The notes beneath the pieces were generated by a model that saw only the letters and a list, made by a program, of their open reading frames with translations, had not been told where the DNA came from and made no database searches. The translations under genes and the position numbers were made by a program. Source: an uncultured Petrimonas sp. (lineage in GTDB: Bacteria; Bacteroidota; Bacteroidia; Bacteroidales; Dysgonomonadaceae). Taken from it: a DNA stretch of 14,789 nucleotides. The DNA lies in the NCBI GenBank assembly GCA_934621705.1, contig CAKTUP010000042.1, positions 1 through 14,789 of the forward strand. Reading direction: 5' to 3'. The stretch's first letter is position 1; every line of letters begins with the position of its first letter. Shown here piece by piece: positions 1 to 6,122 of the stretch.

Positions 1-10
1 ACTTTCTTCA

Positions 11-60
11 CTCCAAGCGACAAGTCGCATGGAGTTAGTGATATGGCGCACGATGTGCGC
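11..60. repeat. Two adjacent GC-rich hairpins at the left edge
   Basis: The first hairpin has arms CTCCA-A-GCGAC (11-21) and GTCGC-A-TGGAG (24-34), with one A/A mismatch and a tiny loop. The second is GCGCAC (46-51), GAT loop, GTGCGC (55-60), a perfect 6-bp stem. TTAGT (35-39) can pair with ACTAA (64-68) around the second one. No T-run follows, so a plain intrinsic terminator is not supported. It could be a palindromic intergenic repeat, an RNA structure, or the 3' part of a gene cut by the window edge: frame 1 stays open from base 1 to a TAA at 124-126. Confidence 0.5.
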
Positions 61-164
61 TTAACTAAACGACATTACAACAGGAATTATTTAACGATGC
101 ATGAAAATCCAACACTCCCAGTCTAAAACTTTATAATCGTCAGGATGTTATATTGTTTGTACAG

Positions 165-180
165 TGTTCACTTGTTCACT
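165..180 (+). repeat. Perfect tandem duplication of TGTTCACT
   Basis: TGTTCACT occurs at 165-172 and again at 173-180, ending 8 bases before the start codon at 189. It lies in the 5' leader or promoter of the NADH dehydrogenase gene and could be a small operator or a chance slippage product. The nearby tattgtttg (151-159) is only a near match to the TAnnTTTG -7 box, so the exact promoter of this gene is not resolved. Confidence 0.5.
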
Positions 181-188
181 AAAAAACA

Positions 189-1427
189 ATGAAAAAAATA
201 ATAGTCATAGGGTGCGGATTCGGAGGATTGCAGTTTGTGCGGAATTTAAAACGAAATCGGTTCGATATTCTCATTATCGATAAAATAAACCACCACCAGT
301 TCCCCCCGCTGTTTTATCAGGTGGCTGCTTCGCAGATAGAACCTTCCACCGTTTCGTTCCCCATTCGCCGGATTTTTCAGAACCGGAAAGATGTCCGTGT
401 GCGTTTGGCGCGGGTGGATGCGGTGAATGCCGCCGAAAAAACCATCGATACCTCCATCGGTACGTTTTCATACGATTATTTGGTTATCGCCACCGGAACA
501 CGAACCAATTTTTACGGCAACCAACAGGTGGAAGACAATTCGCTGGGGTTGAAATCCACCTATCAGGCGATAAACGTAAGGAATTTTATTCTGATGAATT
601 TCGAGAAACTGCTATACGAGAGCGATAAAGAAAGCCTCTACAACATCGTTATCGTGGGAGCGGGCGCCACAGGCGTGGAAATGGCAGGCGCATTTGTGGA
701 GATGAAACGCGAAGTGCTTCCCAAAGACTATCCCAATATCGATTCCTCTAAAGTCAATGTGTATTTGCTGGAAGGCGGCCCGAATACCTTGCCGTCGATG
801 AGCCGTTTTTCGCAAAATTATTCCGAAAAATACCTGCGTTCGATGGGCGTAATCGTGAAAACCAACGTGATTGTCAGCAATTACGACGGAGAGCAGATTA
901 CCCTGAACAACGGCGAGACCATTCGCTCCAAAAGCGTGATTTGGTCGGCAGGAGTTACGGCCAACACCATCGGCGGAATTCCGAAGGAATCGATTGTGCG
1001 CGGCGGAAGGATAAAAACAGACAGAATGAATCGGGTAGAGGGGTTAATCGATGTTTTTGCCATTGGCGACGTGGCGTATATGGAAACCGAGAAGTATCCG
1101 CACGGACATCCGCAGGTAGCAAACGTGGCTATCGGGCACGGCAAAAACCTGGCGAAAAACCTGCAGAAAATCGATTCGGGAGAAGAAAACCTGCATCCTT
1201 ACGAATACCGCAACCTGGGAGCAATGGCAACCGTCGGCAGGAACAAAGCGGTGGTGGATCTACCGTTTGCCCGGTTCAAAGGAGGTTTCGCGTGGCTTAT
1301 CTGGATGTTCCTTCACCTGATGCTTATTCTGAGCGTGCGAAATAAACTCATTGTTTTTATCAACTGGGCGTGGAATTATGTTACCCGAAATAATTCGTTG
1401 CGGTTAATTCTGAAAGATCAGGATTAG
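189..1427 (+). CDS. Type II NADH:quinone oxidoreductase (NDH-2)
   Basis: Membrane-bound flavoprotein expected to pass electrons from NADH to quinone without pumping ions, on the cytoplasmic face of the inner membrane. The 412 residues show the two-dinucleotide-fold layout: FAD-binding GCGFGG at 8-13, ATGT at 101-104, NADH-binding GAGATG at 157-162, an acidic residue at the end of the second fold's beta strand (E195, typical of NADH preference), and FAIGDVA at 290-296. A hydrophobic C-terminal stretch at about 366-398 suits membrane attachment. The segment PQVANVAIGHG (308-318) aligns with the usual quinone-site motif AQxAxQ but carries Asn and Gly where Gln is normally found. The start ATG follows an A-rich leader. 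It is a single-gene unit, closed by the terminator at 1520-1554. The NDH-2 family call is firm; NADH preference and quinone type are inferred. Confidence 0.92.
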   Translation: MKKIIVIGCGFGGLQFVRNLKRNRFDILIIDKINHHQFPPLFYQVAASQIEPSTVSFPIRRIFQNRKDVRVRLARVDAVNAAEKTIDTSIGTFSYDYLVIATGTRTNFYGNQQVEDNSLGLKSTYQAINVRNFILMNFEKLLYESDKESLYNIVIVGAGATGVEMAGAFVEMKREVLPKDYPNIDSSKVNVYLLEGGPNTLPSMSRFSQNYSEKYLRSMGVIVKTNVIVSNYDGEQITLNNGETIRSKSVIWSAGVTANTIGGIPKESIVRGGRIKTDRMNRVEGLIDVFAIGDVAYMETEKYPHGHPQVANVAIGHGKNLAKNLQKIDSGEENLHPYEYRNLGAMATVGRNKAVVDLPFARFKGGFAWLIWMFLHLMLILSVRNKLIVFINWAWNYVTRNNSLRLILKDQD

Positions 1428-1519
1428 ATATTTACTTTTTTACCTGTTTTCTCTTATCCGGCAATCGGTATTTATGGTGTTTTTTTAATGTGGTGTAAGA
1501 TGCTGTTTCATAATTGATT

Positions 1520-1554
1520 AAAGAAGTACTTTTCATAAGTGGTACTTCTTTTTT
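1520..1554 (+). terminator. Intrinsic terminator after the NDH-2 gene
   Basis: AAAGAAGTAC (1520-1529) pairs with GTACTTCTTT (1542-1551) as a perfect 10-bp stem with a 12-base loop, and the T-run continues to 1554. It lies about 90 bases past the stop codon at 1427. The A-run before the stem would also let it work on the other strand. Confidence 0.75.
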
Positions 1555-1608
1555 GATGTAAACAGGTGCTACATTACAAAGTAGGTCGCGCACAGGAATT
1601 CAGAGTCG

Positions 1609-1616
1609 TACTTTTG
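1609..1616 (+). promoter_or_regulatory. Bacteroidota -7 box (TACTTTTG) for the DUF6448 gene
   Basis: Exact match to TAnnTTTG, about 45 bases before the ATG at 1661. The ten bases TACTTTTGTT are repeated in the promoter of the DUF6326 gene at 2641-2650. I see no convincing -33 TTG at normal spacing. Confidence 0.55.
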
Positions 1617-1660
1617 TTTCATCAAATTTTTATTACTAACTCTTTAAACAATAAATTAAA

Positions 1661-2266
1661 ATGAAAACAAAAGAAATGAACTTCAAAACAGTTAAGCGTT
1701 TTTTCTCGGTATTATTTGTAACCGCGATGTTGTTTCTTGTCTCGGCGCCCGCGTTTGCGCATTGCGATTCGTACGATGGCCCCGTTATTAAAGATGCCGT
1801 TAAAGCGCTTGAAACAAACAACGTGAATTTGGTGTATAAATGGATTACCGCAGAACAGGAAAAAGAAATCGGCGATTTGTTCAACAAAACTTACAACCTG
1901 AAAAAGGGCGACAAGGAGATTTATTCCATCGTGGAAAAACATTTTCTGGAAACATTGGTAAGGTTGCATCGAGAAACGGAAGGCGCGCCCTACACCGGGT
2001 TAAAACCAGCCGGAACCACCAAACAAATAGTGGTGCTGAGCGATAAAGCCATTGAAAACCACGATATCGATAATTTGCTTACGCAATTGAATGGCCACAT
2101 CGCAAGCGTGATCAAGGAAAAATACCACAAAGTGGAAACACTCGGCAAGGTAAAAGACAATTCCGCCGAACAAGGCCGCGCTTACGTGGAAGCGTATGTT
2201 GATTATACGCACTCGCTCGAAGCGCTGCACGATATTCTGGAACACGGCGGCGGACACGATCATTGA
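1661..2266 (+). CDS. Secreted His-rich DUF6448 family protein with mature HCD N-terminus
   Basis: A 201-residue exported protein of unknown function, matching the DUF6448 pattern as I remember it (HCDxxDGPV near the N-terminus, ETLVRLHR then EGAPYTGLKPAG). Residues 1-33 form a signal peptide ending SAPAFA, so signal peptidase I should leave His34-Cys35-Asp36 as the new N-terminus. Cys35 is the only cysteine of the mature protein. Histidines are frequent (H94, H103, H134, H146, H156, H184, H190), and the protein ends in a His/Gly tail with H195, H199 and H201. The rest looks alpha-helical. A free N-terminal His followed by Cys recalls the nickel hook of nickel superoxide dismutase, though its second cysteine is absent, so metal binding is inferred only. 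It has its own -7 box and terminator and is a single-gene unit. An ATG at codon 6 is an alternative start that would also keep the signal peptide. Confidence 0.85.
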   Translation: MKTKEMNFKTVKRFFSVLFVTAMLFLVSAPAFAHCDSYDGPVIKDAVKALETNNVNLVYKWITAEQEKEIGDLFNKTYNLKKGDKEIYSIVEKHFLETLVRLHRETEGAPYTGLKPAGTTKQIVVLSDKAIENHDIDNLLTQLNGHIASVIKEKYHKVETLGKVKDNSAEQGRAYVEAYVDYTHSLEALHDILEHGGGHDH

Positions 2267-2291
2267 TCTGCTCTAACCTTTTCACATCACC

Positions 2292-2322
2292 AACCCCATA
2301 CGGTTCTGCCGTGTGGGGTTTT
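2292..2322 (+). terminator. Intrinsic terminator after the DUF6448 gene
   Basis: AACCCCATACGG (2292-2303) pairs with CCGTGTGGGGTT (2309-2320) as a 12-bp stem with one T-G pair and a TTCTG loop. The stem runs into TTTT (2319-2322). It starts 26 bases after the stop codon. Confidence 0.85.
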
Positions 2323-2420
2323 GAGTATGAACAACAAATTCACTCCTGGAGCGATGCTGAATCTATAATGATGCACAAATGATACGCAAGTATGGAACAC
2401 AAATTAGTTATAGTTATTTT

Positions 2421-2512
2421 GCCACGAATATCACGATTCCGATAGCTATCGGGACACGAATTTAAAATCAGCTTTGCTGATTTATTCGTGCCAATTGGTG
2501 CCATTGGTGCCT
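2421..2512. repeat. Mosaic of palindromic repeat units in a 415-base gene-free stretch
   Basis: The gap 2267-2681 has no gene I would support. Its centre is a patchwork of short palindromes. CCGATAGCTATCGG (2439-2452) is a perfect 14-bp palindrome. CACGAAT (2455-2461) and AAATCAGC (2465-2472) pair with GCTGATTT (2476-2483) and ATTCGTG (2484-2490), giving a 15-bp stem with a 3-base bulge and TTT loop. CACGAAT also occurs at 2423-2429. After the hairpin, ATTCGTGCC, ATTGGTGCC and ATTGGTGCC follow as degenerate direct repeats to about 2512. This looks like a dispersed intergenic repeat cluster rather than regulation of one gene. The rest of the gap holds the terminator at 2292-2322 and the sites at 2531-2563 and 2641-2648. 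Confidence 0.6.
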
Positions 2513-2530
2513 GTACATAAAAATTTTGCA

Positions 2531-2563
2531 AATCAAAATAACATAAAGTAATTTTGATTAGTA
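2531..2563. promoter_or_regulatory. Possible operator upstream of the DUF6326 gene
   Basis: AATCAAAAT (2531-2539) and ATTTTGATT (2551-2559) form a perfect 9-bp dyad with an 11-base spacer. The right arm lies inside AAAGTAATTTTGATTAGTA (2545-2563), which matches 4742-4760 in the AraC/DUF418 intergenic region at 17 of 19 positions. The site ends about 78 bases upstream of the -7 box at 2641. The left arm of the dyad is not present at the second locus, so the shared element is the 19-bp unit rather than the dyad. Confidence 0.4.
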
Positions 2564-2640
2564 CTTATTTATCTGGTACGATTAACGCAAATCCGTTTTG
2601 TTTCTTAACCAAAGTCAATGAAACTGTTCTACCGGCGCGA

Positions 2641-2648
2641 TACTTTTG
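2641..2648 (+). promoter_or_regulatory. Bacteroidota -7 box (TACTTTTG) for the DUF6326 gene
   Basis: Exact TAnnTTTG match, 34 bases before the ATG at 2682. It shares the ten bases TACTTTTGTT with the promoter at 1609. No clear -33 element. Confidence 0.55.
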
Positions 2649-2681
2649 TTGTACGATTTTTTAATGTAAAAAAACAGAGCA

Positions 2682-3146
2682 ATGAAAAAAACAAACAAAA
2701 CCAACCTTGCCCTTTCTGATGATTTTTACAGCCGGAACCGACGAAACATTTATTCGGGATTGTGGGTATTTGCTTCGCTCAACTACCTGTATGCCGATTT
2801 GGCCGGGCTTATGGACACCAATATGCTGTCGCAATACCTGGCAGGTATGGTGGACGGAACCAAAATAACTCCGCAATTTTTAACGTTGGCTGCCTTGTTG
2901 ATGCAAATTCCTTTGGCGAATGTTTTTTTGCCGCAAATTATCAGGAATGAGAGAACATTGCAGTGGATACAAATTGCTTCGGGGACAATAATGACGCTGG
3001 TGCAGGCTTCTACGCTTTTCGTGGGTAAACCGACTCCCTATTACGCGCTGTTTTCCGCTTTCGAGATCGCAGCCACCGCCTACATTACCATCGATGCCAT
3101 TAAGTGGAAAAAACAATCAAAAACAAGCGCGATGCTGGGATACTGA
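2682..3146 (+). CDS. Four-helix inner-membrane protein, DUF6326-like
   Basis: A 154-residue integral membrane protein of unknown function. Four hydrophobic segments are visible at about 24-44, 64-87, 93-115 and 119-140, with a polar N-terminus and a Lys-rich C-terminal tail. The opening of the first helix (SGLWVFASLNYLYADLAGLM, residues 25-44) fits the pattern I associate with DUF6326: a short LWVF.. start, then an N-Y-x-Y-A-D motif. That acidic residue inside a helix (D39) is a candidate functional site. The gene stands alone behind its own -7 box. The upstream element shared with the AraC/DUF418 region suggests common control. It converges on the Crp/Fnr gene, the stop codons being only 10 bases apart. 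The family name is from memory; the membrane topology is clear from sequence. Confidence 0.75.
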   Translation: MKKTNKTNLALSDDFYSRNRRNIYSGLWVFASLNYLYADLAGLMDTNMLSQYLAGMVDGTKITPQFLTLAALLMQIPLANVFLPQIIRNERTLQWIQIASGTIMTLVQASTLFVGKPTPYYALFSAFEIAATAYITIDAIKWKKQSKTSAMLGY

Positions 3147-3153
3147 GTGGTTG

Positions 3154-3181
3154 AAGTTAGTTCTTCTTCACTAATTTTTTT
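3154..3181 (+). terminator. Weak terminator at the convergent gene ends
   Basis: TTAGT (3157-3161) pairs with ACTAA (3170-3174), extendable outward by a G-T and A-T pairs, and is followed at once by a run of T from 3175. It begins 8 bases after the DUF6326 stop and overlaps the last codons of the convergent Crp/Fnr gene. The stem is short and AT-rich, so efficiency is doubtful. Confidence 0.35.
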
Positions 3182-3735
3182 CTAATCCGGCTTAACGATT
3201 CGGGTTTTACGCCAATGTAGCTGGCAATGTCGTATTGCGGCACTCGCTGAAAGATATCGGGGCGCGATTGCAGTAGTTTCAGGTATCGTTGTTCGGGTTT
3301 GTCGGTAATGTAGTTAGTCATAAAACTTTGGTATTCCATAAAAACAGTTTCCATTATCTTGAGCGATATTTTCTCTAGGTTTGGAAAGTGTTTAAATATT
3401 TCCTGCGATTTTTGCTCGTTTCCCACCACAACCGATGTGTCTTCCACACAAACCAGATAGTATTTCGACGGAGATTTGTTTTCGACGGTATCGAAAGAGA
3501 TAATCCATTGCTCTTCGGTAAAGAAATTGGTGGTGATTTCATTTCCGTCTATTATTTTATATTGCCTGATGCAGCCTTCCAAAACAAAATACGTATCGTT
3601 GCTGTATTGCCCTTCCCGCAGCACGATATCGCCTTTGCGGTATGTTTTTACGGTCATACCCGAAGCTATGACTTCTGCTTCCTCGGCGGAAAGCGGAGTA
3701 ATTCTCGAAAAGTAGTTTATTAGTTTTTGCTGCAT
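3157..3735 (-). CDS. Crp/Fnr-family transcriptional regulator
   Basis: A 192-residue DNA-binding regulator. Residues about 25-115 form a cyclic-nucleotide-binding-type beta barrel (KGDIVLREGQ at 34-43, then YFVLEGCIRQY at 49-59). A long helix follows, then a short C-terminal winged helix with recognition segment IGVKPESLSRIRKKL (174-188). The Arg-Ser pair that contacts cAMP in E. coli CRP is not apparent, as is usual for small Bacteroidota members, so the ligand is unknown. I chose the ATG at 3735 (MQQKLINYF). The frame stays open upstream to a TTG at 3753, but the ATG gives the usual family length. It lies downstream of the AraC gene on the same strand (about 45 bases from its stop to this ATG), with no terminator between, so the two regulators are probably co-transcribed. 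Confidence 0.85.
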   Translation of the reverse strand: MQQKLINYFSRITPLSAEEAEVIASGMTVKTYRKGDIVLREGQYSNDTYFVLEGCIRQYKIIDGNEITTNFFTEEQWIISFDTVENKSPSKYYLVCVEDTSVVVGNEQKSQEIFKHFPNLEKISLKIMETVFMEYQSFMTNYITDKPEQRYLKLLQSRPDIFQRVPQYDIASYIGVKPESLSRIRKKLVKKN

Positions 3736-3780
3736 GCGTTGTTTAGGAAACAATTAGTAGAGAAGAGTTAGAACTATATA

Positions 3781-4674
3781 TTAATTCACTTCCCTAAACT
3801 CATTCGGCGTTATTCCCGTCCGTTGTTTAAACAACCGGGTAAAGTGTTGCGGATATTTAAAACCCAATTCGTAAGCTACTTCACTGATGGATTTATCGGC
3901 ATCAAAGAGCCTGTTTTTCGCAACATCTATTACTTTGGCCTGAATGTACTCCTGAGCCGAAATGCCCGTTTCTTTTTTGATGAGATCGCCAAAGTAATTG
4001 GCCGATAAATTGAGATTTTCGGCACACCAGGCTACGGTTGGAAGACCCGTTTTTTGCGGTTTGTCCGATACTAAATATTGATTTAACTTGCCTTCGAATC
4101 GTTCCAAAATCCCTCTGTTGCTAACGTCTCTCGTGATGAACTGACGATCGTAAAAACGGGTGCAATAATTCAGGAAAAGCTCTATGTTTGATACCACTAA
4201 TTGCTTGCTGTGTTTGTCGATAGCGTGGCGTAACTCATATTCAATCTTCGTAAAGCAATCCAAAATTATATTTCTTTCGTGCTCGGATAAATGTAAAGCT
4301 TCGTTTACGGCATAGGAGAAAAAATGATAGTCGTGAATATTATTTCCCAGCGAGGTGCCCGAAATGAAATCAGGATGAAAAACCAAAGCAATACCTTGCG
4401 GTTGATAATACTCCTCTCCGTTTTGACCGATAATCTGACCCGGCGCAAGAAATATCAGCGTTCCTTCTTCGTAATCGTAATTGCTCAAGCCATAGCGCAA
4501 ATCGCCGCACTTTACTTTCTTCAGGAAAATCGTATAAAAAGAATATTGCAACCGGCTGAGTTTTCTTGGATCCGCTTTGTCGAGATGAACTACGCCCACT
4601 AACGGATGCAGCGTTTCATTATTATTGAACTCGTTATACTCTCTTATACTGTTAAAACATATAATTTTATCCAT
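3781..4674 (-). CDS. AraC-family transcriptional regulator
   Basis: A 297-residue regulator with an N-terminal cupin-like sensing domain (about 20-170; LAPGQIIG at 76-83 and GIALVFHPDFI at 94-104 are typical) and a C-terminal double helix-turn-helix. The first HTH is at about 211-237 (VAWCAENLNLSANYFGDLIKK) and the second at about 261-286, ending in the hallmark GITPNEFR (287-294). The ligand cannot be read from sequence. It is divergent from the six-gene operon at 4857, which it most likely controls. The 182-bp intergenic region carries a direct repeat with a 20-bp period, the usual layout for an AraC-type site. A minus-strand -7 box is seen at 4696-4703. The Crp/Fnr gene follows it on the same strand. 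Confidence 0.92.
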   Translation of the reverse strand: MDKIICFNSIREYNEFNNNETLHPLVGVVHLDKADPRKLSRLQYSFYTIFLKKVKCGDLRYGLSNYDYEEGTLIFLAPGQIIGQNGEEYYQPQGIALVFHPDFISGTSLGNNIHDYHFFSYAVNEALHLSEHERNIILDCFTKIEYELRHAIDKHSKQLVVSNIELFLNYCTRFYDRQFITRDVSNRGILERFEGKLNQYLVSDKPQKTGLPTVAWCAENLNLSANYFGDLIKKETGISAQEYIQAKVIDVAKNRLFDADKSISEVAYELGFKYPQHFTRLFKQRTGITPNEFREVN

Positions 4675-4695
4675 TGTTTTTTGAAATTAACTGCA

Positions 4696-4703
4696 CAAAT
4701 TTA
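4696..4703 (-). promoter_or_regulatory. Minus-strand -7 box (TAAATTTG) for the AraC/Crp unit
   Basis: Read on the minus strand this is TAAATTTG, an exact TAnnTTTG match, 22 bases upstream of the AraC start codon at 4674. No -33 element is evident. Confidence 0.5.
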
Positions 4704-4741
4704 GCCAATTATATCGTTCTTGCATCGAAGTTTTTTTAGAA

Positions 4742-4783
4742 AAAGTAATTTTGGTAAGTAATAGGTAATTTGTATAAGGAGTT
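4742..4783 (+). promoter_or_regulatory. Candidate AraC-type operator: direct repeat with 20-bp period
   Basis: The segment from 4744 and the segment from 4764 match at about 13 of 20 positions, sharing GTAATTT (4745-4751 and 4765-4771) and TAAG further on (4755-4758 and 4775-4778). Two directly repeated half-sites two helical turns apart is the classic AraC-family arrangement. The right end lies 16 bases before the -7 box at 4800, over the place where a -33 box would be. That fits an activator replacing a missing -33 contact. The first unit recurs at 2545-2563. Confidence 0.45.
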
Positions 4784-4799
4784 TTTGATTTATACTTCC

Positions 4800-4807
4800 T
4801 ATTTTTG
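4800..4807 (+). promoter_or_regulatory. -7 box (TATTTTTG) of the six-gene operon
   Basis: Exact TAnnTTTG match, 49 bases before the ATG at 4857. The TTG at 4785-4787 is too close to be a normal -33 box, so the promoter looks activator-dependent. Confidence 0.55.
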
Positions 4808-4856
4808 TGGCTGTTCACAGATAGATCATTTCAACCAATAATATAAAAAGTTTAAT

Positions 4857-6119
4857 ATGGAACAAAACAAACCTATTGCTACCCCTTCAAAACGCATAGA
4901 CGTTATAGACGCTTTGCGCGGATTTGCCTTATTTGGCGTAATCATCACGCACATGTTGCAGCGATTCGGCATTTTTGCCGGCGTGAGGCCGGGAGAGCCA
5001 AACTTTCCGGCATTGGACGGCGCTGTGCAATGGCTATTTCAAAATGTGATAATGGGACGCTTTATCAACATTTTCGCCTTTTTGTTTGGTATGAGTTTTT
5101 TCATTCAAATGGACAGAGCGGCGAAAAAAGGCATCGATTTTAGAGGCCGTTTTTTATGGAGATTGGTGTTGCTTTTTGTGATTGGCAGAATTGGCGCTTC
5201 CTTCACGCATGTGGACATATTGTCGGTTTACGCTTTGTTTGGAGTAATTCTTGTTTTTCTTTATCCGTTAAAAAACAAAGTGTTAATGATAATCGCGTTG
5301 CTTTTGCTACTGGGAATTCCGCGCATTTTTGTTGTGGGTGTTGACAGAATCTCCAACGAGCCTGCCACCGAAGTAGTGCAACCCGCTCCGCAACAACAGC
5401 CACAACAACAAAACCGGCAGTGGGAGCCGCCCACGTTTTTTGAAAGCGTGGTTCGAAACCAAACAACCGGAACTATGGGAACGATAAATTATCAGTTCGG
5501 AGTAAGCGGACGCGGATATGTTACCATGGCGCTCTTCATCCTGGGGCTAATTGTGGGACGTGTACGTTTTTTCGAAGAAGTGCACATTAAACAAAAAAGA
5601 AATGTTGTTCTGTTTTTTGTGTTTTTATTTTCAACGCTCTTGGTTAATTTTATCATAGGTTTATTATCGAAGGAGCCGATAAATCTCTTTATGTTGATGC
5701 GCCAAGGCGGTAATATCCCTCCTATAGCGCTCGTAACGGCAACATTGAACGACATCAATTTAGTGCTGTTGTCCGGTGCATTGGCAATGGGTTTTATAAC
5801 TCTGTTTCAGGTAAAAAGCGTTAGAAAATACCTGGAATCCATAACTCCTTACGGCCGCATGGGATTAACCAATTACGAAATGCAGGGAGTGATTGGTGCG
5901 ATTCTATTCTCTGCCTGGGGTTTTGGTTCGATATTCGGTACGTGGAGGCCTACGGAGCTCTTCATACTCGGCGTGGTTATTTACATTTTGCAGGCGATTT
6001 TCAGTAAATACTGGATGAAGTATTTTCTCTACGGCCCGCTGGAATGGCTCTGGCGCTCGGGTACTTATCTTAAATGGCAGCCGTTCAGGAGAAAATCTGA
6101 GAAATCAATTAAACACTAA
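4857..6119 (+). CDS. DUF418 family membrane protein (YeiB-like)
   Basis: A 420-residue polytopic inner-membrane protein. The N-terminal motif RIDVIDALRGFALFGV (13-28), FGMSFFIQ (77-84) and the C-terminal block GRMGLTNYEMQ (333-343) with YGPLEWLWRSGTYLKW (392-407) are hallmarks of DUF418. Members are predicted multi-helix proteins distantly related to membrane acyltransferases (heparan-alpha-glucosaminide N-acetyltransferase type), but no reaction is established. About eight to ten hydrophobic segments are visible. An unusual Gln/Pro-rich stretch at 175-188 sits in a loop after the helix at about 141-161. It is the first gene of the operon; the next start is 3 bases after its stop, implying translational coupling. 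Expression is probably controlled by the divergent AraC protein. Confidence 0.88.
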   Translation: MEQNKPIATPSKRIDVIDALRGFALFGVIITHMLQRFGIFAGVRPGEPNFPALDGAVQWLFQNVIMGRFINIFAFLFGMSFFIQMDRAAKKGIDFRGRFLWRLVLLFVIGRIGASFTHVDILSVYALFGVILVFLYPLKNKVLMIIALLLLLGIPRIFVVGVDRISNEPATEVVQPAPQQQPQQQNRQWEPPTFFESVVRNQTTGTMGTINYQFGVSGRGYVTMALFILGLIVGRVRFFEEVHIKQKRNVVLFFVFLFSTLLVNFIIGLLSKEPINLFMLMRQGGNIPPIALVTATLNDINLVLLSGALAMGFITLFQVKSVRKYLESITPYGRMGLTNYEMQGVIGAILFSAWGFGSIFGTWRPTELFILGVVIYILQAIFSKYWMKYFLYGPLEWLWRSGTYLKWQPFRRKSEKSIKH

Positions 6120-6122
6120 AAT

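Noticed and set aside
941..1345. Plus-strand open frame of 134 codons inside the NDH-2 gene
   Set aside because: Out of frame with a clear NDH-2 sequence; Arg/Gly-rich composition typical of a shifted reading frame.
2340..2531. Minus-strand open frame of 63 codons in the gene-free stretch
   Set aside because: It runs across the palindromic repeat mosaic, has no family resemblance and no promoter or start context; repeat-derived.
3736..3753. TTG start giving a six-residue longer Crp/Fnr protein
   Set aside because: The ATG at 3735 gives the usual family length and begins at the expected first helix.
4785..4807. TTG at 4785 as a -33 box for the six-gene operon
   Set aside because: Only 12 bases separate it from the -7 box, too short for the Bacteroidota promoter spacing.
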